Source: Hyphomicrobium sp.
GTDB taxonomy: Bacteria > Pseudomonadota > Alphaproteobacteria > Rhizobiales > Hyphomicrobiaceae
Reading direction: 5' to 3'
DNA: 34,591 bases
NCBI GenBank assembly: GCA_030609245.1
Contig: JAUWCP010000002.1
Coordinates: 1 to 34,591, forward strand
Positions 15,414-23,194 of this stretch are shown piece after piece (the stretch's first letter is position 1; the number at the start of each line of letters is the position of its first letter). A program made the position numbers and the translations under genes. Under the pieces are notes generated by a model. It was not told the DNA's origin and searched no databases. It saw nothing but the letters and a program-made list of their open reading frames with translations.

Positions 15414-16025
15414 ATGGCTGACGAGACAGAAGGCGTTGACCGCCACAAAGCCAAGATGGCAAATCGTAAAGCCGTCCAGGACGCGGAGGTCGCGTCCAAG
15501 ACGATCGAAAAAGGCTTGCTGATCGTTCACACAGGCAAAGGCAAAGGCAAGTCGACTGCTGCGTTTGGACTTCTTCTGCGGGCGCTGGGTCGCGGCTTTC
15601 GCGCCGGCGTGGTGCAATTCGGAAAGGGCGCCTGGGAGACGGGCGAGCGCAAAGCAATCGAGCGGTTTCCCGATCAGGTCGTTTGGTACGCGCTTGGTGA
15701 AGGGTTCACGTGGGAAACACAGGATCGCGAACGCGACGTGGCGGCTGCCGAGCGCGCATGGGCGAAGACCAAGGAGTTGATGGCCGATCCCTCGATTCGC
15801 CTTCTGATCCTCGACGAGCTCAACATTGCACTGCGTTACGGTCACCTCGATCTGAATGAGGTCGTGGCAGGGCTTTCGGCACGGCGACCGGATCTGCACA
15901 TTGTCGTCACGGGACGTAACGCGAAGCCGGAACTCATTGAAGCCGCAGATCTCGTGACCGAGATGGGGCTTGTGAAGCATCACTTTTCGGCAGGCGTAAA
16001 GGCACAAGAGGGCATCGAGTTCTGA
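15414..16025 (+). CDS. cobO: Cob(I)yrinic acid a,c-diamide adenosyltransferase CobO
   Basis: CobO (BtuR/CobA type) transfers the 5'-deoxyadenosyl group of ATP to Co(I) of the corrinoid. The 203-residue protein has a Lys-rich N terminus, then the P-loop GKGKGKST at residues 41-48, which in this family binds the ATP triphosphate in reverse orientation. VQFGKGAWETGE, LILDELNIALRYG and VVTGRNAKPELIEAADLVTEM follow. ATG 15399 is also in frame, but ATG 15414 has GAGG nine bases upstream and is preferred. Its stop overlaps the cobQ start (TGATG). CobO works on the reduced Co(I) form, so a flavin reductase is needed; none is obvious in the window. Confidence 0.95.
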   Translation: MADETEGVDRHKAKMANRKAVQDAEVASKTIEKGLLIVHTGKGKGKSTAAFGLLLRALGRGFRAGVVQFGKGAWETGERKAIERFPDQVVWYALGEGFTWETQDRERDVAAAERAWAKTKELMADPSIRLLILDELNIALRYGHLDLNEVVAGLSARRPDLHIVVTGRNAKPELIEAADLVTEMGLVKHHFSAGVKAQEGIEF

Positions 16026-17506
16026 TGCCGGCAAAAGCCATCATGTTTCAGGGCACGGGCTCTGACGTCGGCAAGTCGTTAGTCGTTGTTGGCCTCGCAC
16101 GCCACTTCAAGAACCAAGGTTTTCGCGTACGGCCCTTCAAACCGCAGAATATGTCGAACAACGCTGCCGTAACAGCAGAAGGAGGCGAGATCGGACGCGC
16201 GCAAGCGCTGCAGGCCCGCGCCGCCGGCGAGGCACCAAGCGTGCACATGAACCCTGTGCTTTTAAAGCCGCAAAGCGAGATCGGTGCGCAGGTCGTGGTG
16301 CAAGGCCGAGTACTCGGAAACGCGAAGGCAGACGAATACCAGTCCTTGAAACCGCAGCTCATGGATGCCGTGTTGGACAGCTTCGGCCGTGTGTGTGCCG
16401 AGACAGATATTGTGCTGATAGAGGGGGCGGGCTCGGCGTCAGAGGTCAATCTGCGGACGGGCGATATTGCCAATATGGGCTTTGCCCGCGCCGCCGACGT
16501 TCCCGTCGTGCTCATCGGCGACATCGACCGCGGCGGGGTCATTGCAAGCCTTGTTGGGACGCAGGCCGTACTACCTAAGGACGATGCGGAAATGATCCGG
16601 GCCTTCATCGTCAACAAGTTTCGCGGCGATCCTTCACTCTTTGATGATGGCATGGCGCATGTTTCCGAGCTGACCGGCTGGCGGGGCCTGGGGCTCGTTC
16701 CCTTCTTCGAAGGAGCCGATCGTCTGCCGGCTGAGGACGTTTTGGGCCTCGACAAGGGGCGCTACGCCCAACCAACGGCGAAAGTTCGCGTCGCCGTTCT
16801 GGCGTATCCGCGCATCTCGAATTTCGATGACTTCGATCCACTGCAGCTCGAGCCTGGCGTGGACCTCGTGTTTGTGAAGCCTGGCTCCCCAATTCCCGCC
16901 GACGTGGCGCTGGTTATCCTTCCCGGATCCAAAGCGACGATCGCCGATCTGGCAGCGCTTCGCTCGGCGGGTTGGGACATCGATTTGAAAGCTCATTTGC
17001 GTCGTGGCGGGCACGTTCTCGGCATATGCGGAGGTTATCAAATGCTCGGCCGGACGATCGCGGATCCTCACGGCATCGAAGGTGTGGCTGCAAGCACGAA
17101 GGGACTGGGATTTTTAGACATTGAAACGCAACTCTCGACGGAAAAGCTTCTGGTTGAGGTTTCCGGCGAGAACGCTGCTGCGGGCATACCTTTCAAGGGA
17201 TATGAAATGCACGTCGGCCGAAGCACGGGTCCCGATTGTCAGCGGCCTGTCCTCAATTTTGCCGACGGCCGCGTCGATGGCGCGGCGAGTGCGGACGGGC
17301 GTGTCATTGGTTGCCATGTGCATGGGCTGTTTTCTGACGACGGCCAGCGCAGCTATTGGATGAAGCGCATTGGCGCCGGCAGCGCCACCGTCGCATACGA
17401 GAACGAGATCGAGTCGACGCTTGATGCGCTTGGTCAGCACATGGGCCGGCACATCGATTGCGATAGTCTCTTAGCGATTGCGCGTGAGCCGCGGCTTAAA
17501 AGATAA
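16025..17506 (+). CDS. cobQ: Cobyric acid synthase CobQ
   Basis: CobQ uses glutamine and ATP to amidate the b, d, e and g side chains of adenosylcobyrinic acid a,c-diamide, giving adenosylcobyric acid. The 493-residue protein has an N-terminal dethiobiotin-synthetase-like ATP domain (FQGTGSDVGKSLVVVGLAR, residues 9-27; PFKPQNMSNNA) and a C-terminal glutamine amidotransferase domain. The nucleophile is Cys335 in GICGGYQMLG, and a late GCHVHGLF motif carries the catalytic His. It overlaps cobO by one base, so the two are probably co-translated. Its last 11 bases overlap the 3' end of the convergent cbiB gene. Confidence 0.97.
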   Translation: MPAKAIMFQGTGSDVGKSLVVVGLARHFKNQGFRVRPFKPQNMSNNAAVTAEGGEIGRAQALQARAAGEAPSVHMNPVLLKPQSEIGAQVVVQGRVLGNAKADEYQSLKPQLMDAVLDSFGRVCAETDIVLIEGAGSASEVNLRTGDIANMGFARAADVPVVLIGDIDRGGVIASLVGTQAVLPKDDAEMIRAFIVNKFRGDPSLFDDGMAHVSELTGWRGLGLVPFFEGADRLPAEDVLGLDKGRYAQPTAKVRVAVLAYPRISNFDDFDPLQLEPGVDLVFVKPGSPIPADVALVILPGSKATIADLAALRSAGWDIDLKAHLRRGGHVLGICGGYQMLGRTIADPHGIEGVAASTKGLGFLDIETQLSTEKLLVEVSGENAAAGIPFKGYEMHVGRSTGPDCQRPVLNFADGRVDGAASADGRVIGCHVHGLFSDDGQRSYWMKRIGAGSATVAYENEIESTLDALGQHMGRHIDCDSLLAIAREPRLKR

Positions 17507-18470
17507 GGATAGCTGCGGCAAGGAGCGCCACGACCGTGGTTTGTATAGTGCACGCTGTTCGATAGAGTTTGAGCGCTCGGCGGATGTCATCAGGGCCGGT
17601 GTCGGCGCGGCCGTTCCCCATCCAATGATCTTCCACCAATTTTCCATCATAGACGCGCGGGCCGGCGAGCCTCAGGCCGAGCGCACCTGCCATGGCCGCT
17701 TCGGGCCAACCAGCATTCGGCGAGCGATGACGGCGCGCATCGCGAAGGACGGCTTTTGCGGCGCCACGGCCCGTCGCAGTAGAGGACATGGACCCGGCGG
17801 CAACGAGCCACAGCGCCGAGAGCCGGGAGGCAGGAAGATTGACGAGGTCATCGAGCCGTGCGGCGGCCCACCCGAAAGCAAGATGGCGGCGGCTCCTATG
17901 GCCGATCATGCTGTCGGCGGTATTGATCGTCTTATAGAGCGCAGCACCGGGGAGCCCGGCAACGACCAACCAAAAGACCGGAGCGACGACGCCATCGGAT
18001 AGATTCTCGGCAAGGCCTTCGATCGCAGCTCGGCTGACGTCAGCCTTGTCCAACGACTTCGGGTCACGGCCGACGATCTTCGCCACCGCAATGCGTGCGC
18101 TCCCAAGGTCTCGATGTTCGAGGGCGTCAGCAACGGCGCCAACGTGTGCATAGAGGCTACGCTGGGCTATTAATGAGCTTGCCGCGAACGCCAGTAGAAG
18201 AAGGTCCAGGGGCGCTGGCAGAATGCGATGAGCCAGGAAGGTCAAGGCAATGCTTGCGAGCGCCGTTACCGCGAGGCACGCGGCGATCGTAGCGGCCCCG
18301 TTAATGCACCTGCGCCGGACTGAAAGCTCCTCATCGTTCCAAGCCTGATCACACCATGCTATCAGCCTGCCGATCCAACTCACCGGATGTCCGATGGCGC
18401 GATACAGCCAATGCGGATATCCAAACACGGATTCAAAGGCCAATGCGATTAATGCGAGTAAGGCGAACAT
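17496..18470 (-). CDS. cbiB: Adenosylcobinamide-phosphate synthase CbiB (CobD)
   Basis: This integral membrane enzyme attaches aminopropanol phosphate, made by the threonine-phosphate decarboxylase next door, to adenosylcobyric acid. The 324-residue protein begins with a hydrophobic helix and the family signature GYPHWLYRAIGHPVSWIGRLI at about residues 17-37. It carries further hydrophobic segments near residues 60-105, 200-215 and the C terminus, plus the conserved AIEGLAENLSDGVVAPVFW loop (about residues 155-173) and the NTADSMIGHRS motif. It converges on cobQ with an 11-base overlap and diverges from the decarboxylase gene across 41 bases, so these two partner genes may share a control region. 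Confidence 0.95.
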   Translation of the reverse strand: MFALLALIALAFESVFGYPHWLYRAIGHPVSWIGRLIAWCDQAWNDEELSVRRRCINGAATIAACLAVTALASIALTFLAHRILPAPLDLLLLAFAASSLIAQRSLYAHVGAVADALEHRDLGSARIAVAKIVGRDPKSLDKADVSRAAIEGLAENLSDGVVAPVFWLVVAGLPGAALYKTINTADSMIGHRSRRHLAFGWAAARLDDLVNLPASRLSALWLVAAGSMSSTATGRGAAKAVLRDARRHRSPNAGWPEAAMAGALGLRLAGPRVYDGKLVEDHWMGNGRADTGPDDIRRALKLYRTACTIQTTVVALLAAAILIF

Positions 18471-18511
18471 GACCTCTCGATTCGGGCCGCGGCAGGAGGG
18501 ACGGTGCTAGC

Positions 18512-19534
18512 ATGGCTTTGACGCCACTGGAAACGGTCTTACACGGCGGAGACATCGACGCGGCGCGCCAGCAATTTCCTTCAGCGCCTGAGCCGTGGAT
18601 CGACCTGTCGACCGGGATCAATCCCCAAGCCTATCCCCTGCCGAAGCTACGCCCGGAAGATTGGTCGCGACTTCCGCTCAAATCGGACGAATGGTCCCTG
18701 CGCGAGATCGCAGCCCGTCACTATGGCGCTGCCGATCCTTCGATGATCGTTCCGGCGCCTGGGGCACAGTGCCTTATTCAGATCATTCCCCGCCTCGTTG
18801 ATCGGTCAAGCGTGGCGATCCTTGGGCCAACGTTCGGTGAGCATGTTGTTGCTTGGCGGCGTGAAGGGCATGAGACAACCGAGATTAACGACCTTTCGGA
18901 AGCGGGATCGGCGAACGTTATCGTATTGGTCAATCCCGACAACCCGACAGGCCGCACAGTATCTCGGGATACTCTTTGCGGCGTCGCCGGCGCGCTTGCG
19001 CGTCGCAACGGGCTCTTGGTGGTCGACGAAGCTTTTGCTGATGTCATGCCGGAGGGCACCAGCATCGTTCCCGATTTGCCGCCCTCAACCATCGTGCTGC
19101 GATCGTTCGGCAAAGCCTATGGTCTTGCCGGGGCGCGTCTTGGCTTTGCTGTGGCGGACAGAGGTATGGCTTCCAAGCTTGGCGATCGTCTCGGCCCGTG
19201 GGCCGTTTCGGGACCCGCATTGGCTATCGGCAAGGCCGCCCTGGCCGATAAGGATTGGCTTGCTCAATCGCGTGAGCGGCTAGAGAGAGATAGTCAGCGA
19301 CTGGATGCAATTCTGGTTGGAAAGGGTTGCAGCATCGTCGGAGGAACGCCGCTCTTTCGGATCGCGGCTCATCCCAATGCGCAACACATCGCAGAGACGT
19401 TGGGGCGTCACGGTATTCACGTCCGGAGATTTCCCCAACAACCAACATTGCTTCGTTTCGGTCTTCCTGGACCTGCCCAAGACTGGCGGCGACTGCTCGA
19501 AGCGCTCCGCGTCAGTTCAGCGAGCACTGAGTAA
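18512..19534 (+). CDS. cobD: Threonine-phosphate decarboxylase (CobC of P. denitrificans, CobD of Salmonella)
   Basis: This PLP-dependent fold-type I enzyme decarboxylates L-threonine-O-3-phosphate to (R)-1-aminopropan-2-yl phosphate, the linker of the nucleotide loop. In the 340-residue protein HGGDIDAAR lies near residue 11, WIDLSTGINP at about 29-38, LVNPDNPTGR near 140, DEAFADVMPEG near 172, and the Schiff-base lysine is Lys201 in RSFGKAYGLAGARLGF. Translation starts at ATG 18512 with an AGGAGG about 12 bases upstream, somewhat far. It is divergent from cbiB, whose product uses its output. Related to histidinol-phosphate aminotransferases, but the cobalamin setting and the N-terminal signature favour the decarboxylase. 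Confidence 0.93.
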   Translation: MALTPLETVLHGGDIDAARQQFPSAPEPWIDLSTGINPQAYPLPKLRPEDWSRLPLKSDEWSLREIAARHYGAADPSMIVPAPGAQCLIQIIPRLVDRSSVAILGPTFGEHVVAWRREGHETTEINDLSEAGSANVIVLVNPDNPTGRTVSRDTLCGVAGALARRNGLLVVDEAFADVMPEGTSIVPDLPPSTIVLRSFGKAYGLAGARLGFAVADRGMASKLGDRLGPWAVSGPALAIGKAALADKDWLAQSRERLERDSQRLDAILVGKGCSIVGGTPLFRIAAHPNAQHIAETLGRHGIHVRRFPQQPTLLRFGLPGPAQDWRRLLEALRVSSASTE

Positions 19535-19555
19535 GAGTCATGCGACGATGGCAAT

Positions 19556-20287
19556 TCACGCAAATGCTGTGGCCGCTACGATAAGGAACAAGAGGGCCGT
19601 CTCCATTATCTCGATGCTGGCTCCGAGGCAGTCCCCGGTCAATCCGCCGAGCCGGTACTTCCAATAAGCGGCAATAACCACAACGATCACCAACGCGCCG
19701 ATGAGGATGGGGGCCAGCCATGCGCTGATCAATGTGAGCGCTATGCCGTATGCTGCAACACGGGCTCCGGTGATCTCCTGAGAGAAGCGCTCGCCCAGGC
19801 CGCGCGACAAAGGCGGGAGCATCATGCTCCACACGAGTGGCGCCCAACGTGCCCACACCGGCACAAGAATGAGTGCGAGCAGCGCTTGCGATTGTGGGAT
19901 TTGGGCGAGCAATACGAGTTTAGCTATCAACTGCAGCACAATCGCGATCACGCCGTTGGCACCAACGTGCGGATCGTGCGCGACCTCGACAAAGCGATTG
20001 GGCGAGCGATGGGCTGCGCCAAGCGCGTCCGCCACGTCCGCAAGCCCGTCGAGATGCAGGCCGCCTGTGATCCAGACCCAGATGAGGACGCCAAAAAGCG
20101 CGCCGATCCATGGTGAGGCGTAGCCGCCGGCCCAGACGGCAGCAGCGAGTCCAAGCCCTATAATTGCCCCGACGACGGGAAACCACACAGCCGAACGCGC
20201 GAGATCAGCGGGCTCGGAATTACTCACGCGCGGCGTCGGTAACCGGGTGAGAAATTGCAATGCATGAATGAAGCGCCGATGAGTCAT
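19556..20287 (-). CDS. cobS: Adenosylcobinamide-GDP ribazoletransferase (cobalamin synthase) CobS/CobV
   Basis: This membrane enzyme joins adenosylcobinamide-GDP with alpha-ribazole (or its phosphate) to give adenosylcobalamin (phosphate), the last assembly step. The 243-residue protein has the family start FIHALQFLTRLP, a conserved GGLHLDGLADVADALG motif near residues 75-90 with acidic metal ligands, and five to six hydrophobic helices. The name CobV is the P. denitrificans one and avoids confusion with the chelatase CobS. It starts with an ATGA overlap onto the phosphatase stop and is the last gene of the cobT operon, converging on the decarboxylase gene with a 21-base gap. Confidence 0.95.
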   Translation of the reverse strand: MTHRRFIHALQFLTRLPTPRVSNSEPADLARSAVWFPVVGAIIGLGLAAAVWAGGYASPWIGALFGVLIWVWITGGLHLDGLADVADALGAAHRSPNRFVEVAHDPHVGANGVIAIVLQLIAKLVLLAQIPQSQALLALILVPVWARWAPLVWSMMLPPLSRGLGERFSQEITGARVAAYGIALTLISAWLAPILIGALVIVVVIAAYWKYRLGGLTGDCLGASIEIMETALLFLIVAATAFA

Positions 20288-20883
20288 GCTTGGACGATCT
20301 CGACAATCTCACCCCAGAAGGATCCCTCTTCACCGGCTTCTACGCGCAGGGTGACACGAGCGCCATGGTCGATTCTCAGGGCCCACAGCGAATTGAATGG
20401 AAAGGCGCATGCCAAAGACAACGCCGCGCGTATTGGTCCTCCATGCGTGACCACAAGCGCGTTCTCGGCGCGGTCTTTTTCTAGGAGCCTGCCCAGCGCA
20501 CGGGCGATCCGTGCTTGAAGAGCCTGCCAGCTCTCGCCATCGGGCGGCCCAGGTGCTTCTGAACTTCGATAAAGCGCGGCTATTGCCTCCGCAATTGCAG
20601 GGTCGGCATTAAGCTCGCTGATCGGCCGCCCATCCCACTCTCCGAAGTCCAGCTCGGACCAATCCGGATCGATGGCCAAATCGAGATGCCGTTCCCGCGC
20701 TAATTTCTCTGCGGGCTCGCGCGCTCTGCGGAGAGGCGAGGACACGACAACGGACCAGTTGCGCCCTGAGGTCTGACGCTCGAACTGCTTCCAGCCGGCT
20801 GCCGACAAGGCGCCGTCGGTCCGTCCAAGCAGGAGGCCTGGCCGATCGGTTTCGCCGTGGCGTATGAGATTGATCAGCGGCAT
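20284..20883 (-). CDS. cobC: Histidine phosphatase family protein, probable alpha-ribazole phosphatase
   Basis: The 199-residue protein is a phosphoglycerate-mutase-like histidine phosphatase: the phospho-acceptor is His9 in LIRHGETD, with a supporting WSELDFGEWDGR motif (about residues 76-87) and the second catalytic His in VVTHGGPIRAAL. In this family CobC of Salmonella removes the 5'-phosphate of alpha-ribazole phosphate or adenosylcobalamin 5'-phosphate. The location between cobT (10 bases upstream) and cobS (ATGA overlap) makes that the likely role. The open frame extends to 21165 through cobT; ATG 20883 is chosen because it directly precedes the catalytic strand and clears the cobT stop. 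The substrate is inferred from context. Confidence 0.85.
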   Translation of the reverse strand: MPLINLIRHGETDRPGLLLGRTDGALSAAGWKQFERQTSGRNWSVVVSSPLRRAREPAEKLARERHLDLAIDPDWSELDFGEWDGRPISELNADPAIAEAIAALYRSSEAPGPPDGESWQALQARIARALGRLLEKDRAENALVVTHGGPIRAALSLACAFPFNSLWALRIDHGARVTLRVEAGEEGSFWGEIVEIVQA

Positions 20884-20893
20884 GGTTCGCGCC

Positions 20894-21985
20894 TCATGGT
20901 TCGCGCCCGTCGACACGGGCCTGATCAAACGTCGCCATTTGTGAATGCAGCGCACAGGCAAGTCGCAAAATCGGGAGCGCGAGTGTCGCGCCAGAGCCCT
21001 CGCCCAGGCGAAGCCCGAGATCAAGAATAGGATCCGCATCGAGCTTATCCAAAACGATGCGGTGACCTGGTTCGGCAGAGCGATGCGAAAAGAGAAGCCA
21101 GGGCCGGCATGATGAATTGATGCGAACGGCCACAAGCGCAGCCACAGACACAATAAAGCCGTCAATTAGAACAGGAATCCGCGCTTGGGACGATGCGATT
21201 ATTGCGCCGACCAGCGCGGCGATTTCCAAGCCACCAACGCAACGCAACACGTCGAGCGGCTCGGTCCCTGACCGTGTCAATTGATACTTGTCGAGCGCCG
21301 CAATGATTACTTTGCTCTTGTGGGCCACCCCCGACTTATCAAGGCCCGCTCCGGCACCAGCGAGATCGCTTGATTGCCGATCAAGCAGCGCCGCTGCAAT
21401 GGCTGCCGCCGATGTCGTGTTCCCGATCCCCATTTCTCCTAAGATGATAAGATCGGAACCGTTCTTGATTGCAAGCGTTGTCGCGCGCCGTCCGGCACTC
21501 AATGCAAATGCCATCTCCTCTTGCGTCATTGCGGGCTCGGATGAAAAATCGCGTGTACCACGGCGCGGTTTGTCGGTCACGACGCCGGGCACTTCGTTTG
21601 CGGCTAACGTGCCGGCATCGATTACATGTAATGGACAACCGAGCTCGCGTGCGAGGACGGAGATTGCGGCACCGCCGTTTGCAAAATTGTGCAGCATCTG
21701 CACTGTCACGGCAGCCGGAAAGGCTGATATGCCTTGTGCTGTGACACCATGATCGCCAGCAAACAGCAATATCGGCGCCGTTGTCGCGCTAGGCAATTCG
21801 GTTTTTTGAAGGGCTGCGAGCTGAATTGCCAAGCGTTCTAAAGCACCGAGTGATCCCGGCGGTTTTGTCAGCGATGTTTGCCGCGCCTCGGCCGCGGCAG
21901 CATGGCTGCGAGATGGAAGCTGACATGCATCCGTTATCCAATCCTCGATCACGTTGATGCCCTTCGTTCCTGCCGGCCAACTCAT
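20894..21985 (-). CDS. cobT: Nicotinate-nucleotide--dimethylbenzimidazole phosphoribosyltransferase CobT
   Basis: CobT (CobU in P. denitrificans) transfers phosphoribose from nicotinate mononucleotide to 5,6-dimethylbenzimidazole, making alpha-ribazole phosphate. In the 363-residue protein KPPGSLGALERLA lies near residues 41-53, FAGDHGVTAQGISAFP near 70-85, and LGEMGIGNTTSAAAIAAAL around 180. The catalytic base is probably Glu329 in RLGEGSGATLAL. Its base substrate is made by BluB at the other end of the island. It leads the operon cobT-phosphatase-cobS and is divergent from cobF, with a hairpin in the shared region. The start ATG 21985 fits the family. Confidence 0.96.
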   Translation of the reverse strand: MSWPAGTKGINVIEDWITDACQLPSRSHAAAAEARQTSLTKPPGSLGALERLAIQLAALQKTELPSATTAPILLFAGDHGVTAQGISAFPAAVTVQMLHNFANGGAAISVLARELGCPLHVIDAGTLAANEVPGVVTDKPRRGTRDFSSEPAMTQEEMAFALSAGRRATTLAIKNGSDLIILGEMGIGNTTSAAAIAAALLDRQSSDLAGAGAGLDKSGVAHKSKVIIAALDKYQLTRSGTEPLDVLRCVGGLEIAALVGAIIASSQARIPVLIDGFIVSVAALVAVRINSSCRPWLLFSHRSAEPGHRIVLDKLDADPILDLGLRLGEGSGATLALPILRLACALHSQMATFDQARVDGREP

Positions 21986-22013
21986 ACTGGACTATTCTTG
22001 GGATTGACGACGG

Positions 22014-22043
22014 GGCGGACCAGTTTTCCCGCAACGGTCCGCC
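22014..22043. other. Inverted repeat between divergent cobT and cobF
   Basis: GGCGGACC at 22014-22021 and its exact reverse complement GGTCCGCC at 22036-22043 enclose a 14-base spacer, and weaker pairing continues outward (ACGG / CCGT with a two-base bulge). The repeat lies 29 bases before the cobT start and 82 bases before cobF. It could be an operator for a dimeric regulator or an RNA hairpin in either leader. No riboswitch core is present here. Confidence 0.45.
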
Positions 22044-22124
22044 GTGCTAGTTGACGTGTTGCCAATGGCGATCTCTTTCGCCCGATCGAACGGTTGGTAT
22101 GCTCTGGGAGAGAAGTTTGCAATC

Positions 22125-22880
22125 ATGAAGAAAGTCTTCGTTATCGGGATTGGTGCGGGCAACCCAGATTACATGACGATCCAAGCGATCAACGCGCTCA
22201 ATAGCGTCGATGTGTTCTTTGTCTTCGAGAAGGGCGAGGACAAGGATGACCTCGTTAGAATGCGCAAAGAGATCTGCGATCGCTTCATCAAAGACCGGAA
22301 GTACCGGTTTTTTACAGTTCGCAGCCCGGCACGCGACGCGACGACCCCCTCCTACAAGGCCGGCGTGCAATCGTGGCACCAGGAGAGGGCGGAGATTCTC
22401 AAGTCTTTCATCAAAGACGAGATGCGCGAGGGGGAGTGCGCGGCATTTCTAACCTGGGGTGATCCCACTTTGTACGACAGCACGCTTCGGATCTTGCAAA
22501 ACGTTCGTGGCGACGGTTCGCTGGAGTTTGACTGCGAGATAATTCCTGGCATCAGCAGCATTCAGGCATTGGCCGCGCGGCACAAAGTTGCGCTCAACAC
22601 GATCGGCGAGTCGATCCACATCACCACTGGGCGCAAGCTTGCCGAGGGGCTACCTGACTCCGATAGCGTTATTGTGATGCTTGATTCAGGGGAAGGTCTG
22701 AAAGCCGCGGAAAACGAAGACGTCGATATCTACTGGGGTGCCTACCTCGGCACGGAATACGAGATACTCGTCTCTGGCAAAATGAGCGAGGTTGCAGGCG
22801 ACATTCAGCGCATTCGCAAGCAAGCAAGGGCGGAGCGAGGTTGGATCATGGATACCTATCTGCTGAGGCGCAACTCATAG
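22125..22880 (+). CDS. cobF: Precorrin-6A synthase (deacetylating) CobF
   Basis: CobF methylates C-1 of precorrin-5 and releases the extruded C-20 unit as acetate, giving precorrin-6A for CobK. The 251-residue protein starts MKKVFVIGIGAGNPDYMTIQ, with the tetrapyrrole methylase glycine loop. It has the CobF-specific FVFEKGEDKDDLVRMRKEIC, FLTWGDPTLYDSTLRIL (about residues 107-123) and PGISSIQALAARH motifs. The frame is open to 22044, but ATG 22125 matches the family start and has GGGAGAG about ten bases upstream. It stands alone on the plus strand, divergent from cobT, away from the main methyltransferase operon. It completes the set of aerobic corrin methyltransferases in the window. Confidence 0.94.
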   Translation: MKKVFVIGIGAGNPDYMTIQAINALNSVDVFFVFEKGEDKDDLVRMRKEICDRFIKDRKYRFFTVRSPARDATTPSYKAGVQSWHQERAEILKSFIKDEMREGECAAFLTWGDPTLYDSTLRILQNVRGDGSLEFDCEIIPGISSIQALAARHKVALNTIGESIHITTGRKLAEGLPDSDSVIVMLDSGEGLKAAENEDVDIYWGAYLGTEYEILVSGKMSEVAGDIQRIRKQARAERGWIMDTYLLRRNS

Positions 22881-22892
22881 GGTATCCAGGCC

Positions 22893-22967
22893 TAGAGCAA
22901 GATCGTTCTTGATGGAATCACTCGCCAGGCCCGGGAGGTCTCCAGCAAGAACGTGAATCTTGCTCTA
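22893..22967. repeat. Intergenic inverted repeat 1 downstream of cobF
   Basis: The arms TAGAGCAAGAT-CGTTCTTG and CAAGAACG-TGA-ATCTTGCTCTA pair over about 22 bases with one three-base bulge, around a loop of roughly 25 bases. It begins 12 bases after the cobF stop. The sequence is more AT-rich than its neighbours and resembles dispersed palindromic elements of Hyphomicrobiales intergenic regions. No T-run follows, so it is not a standard terminator. Confidence 0.7.
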
Positions 22968-22978
22968 AATCAAAAGTG

Positions 22979-23044
22979 TAGAGACTGATTCATGTTTCAC
23001 TTGGACGCGGCGCAAGCGTTTCCAAGTGAAACGATCAGGCTCTA
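22979..23044. repeat. Intergenic inverted repeat 2
   Basis: The arms run inward from TAGAGACTGATTCAT-GTTTCACTTGG and from CTAGAGCCTGATC-GTTTCACTTGG on the other strand, pairing over about 28 bases with small bulges around a short GC-rich tip (GGCGCAA). It directly follows repeat 1 and shares the TAGAG end motif with it. The two look like members of one element type placed in tandem. Such a structure would form a long cruciform or RNA hairpin. Confidence 0.7.
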
Positions 23045-23075
23045 GGCGATTTGGAAAGCTGCGTGACGGACGATC

Positions 23076-23102
23076 GGCGCGCTCAACCCGTTTGAGCGCG
23101 CC
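23076..23102. other. Perfect GC-rich hairpin, possible terminator
   Basis: GGCGCGCTCAA (23076-23086) and TTGAGCGCGCC (23092-23102) form a perfect 11-bp stem with a five-base loop. Only a short T-run (GTTTT, 23109-23113) follows on the plus strand after an A-rich gap, so intrinsic termination of cobF transcripts is possible but not convincing. Confidence 0.45.
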
Positions 23103-23131
23103 AAATAGTTTTCAAAAGCACAGCCTTGCGC

Positions 23132-23160
23132 TTTTGCCCATTCCCGGCCTGCTTTAGAAT
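23132..23160 (+). promoter_or_regulatory. Predicted promoter of the beta-hydroxyacid dehydrogenase gene
   Basis: TTTTGC (23132-23137) and TAGAAT (23155-23160) are spaced by 17 bases. The -10 matches consensus at five of six positions and lies 34 bases before the start codon, leaving room for the AGGAGA ribosome site at 23184-23189. The -35 is weak. Prediction by pattern only. Confidence 0.4.
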
Positions 23161-23194
23161 CATTGCTGGGAGAAGCGCACTTTAGGAGACGAGG

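Noticed and set aside
15159..16034. Minus-strand open frame of 291 codons
   Set aside because: Antisense to cobU and cobO, both well supported with P-loops; composition is not protein-like.
20884..21165. N-terminal extension of the histidine phosphatase
   Set aside because: The extension overlaps the end of cobT in another frame and has no phosphatase homology; the catalytic strand begins right after ATG 20883.
21986..22124. Second cobalamin riboswitch between cobT and cobF
   Set aside because: Only a simple inverted repeat is present; the B12 box and the riboswitch core are absent.
22893..23044. CRISPR-like repeats
   Set aside because: They are inverted, not direct regularly spaced repeats, and no cas gene is near.
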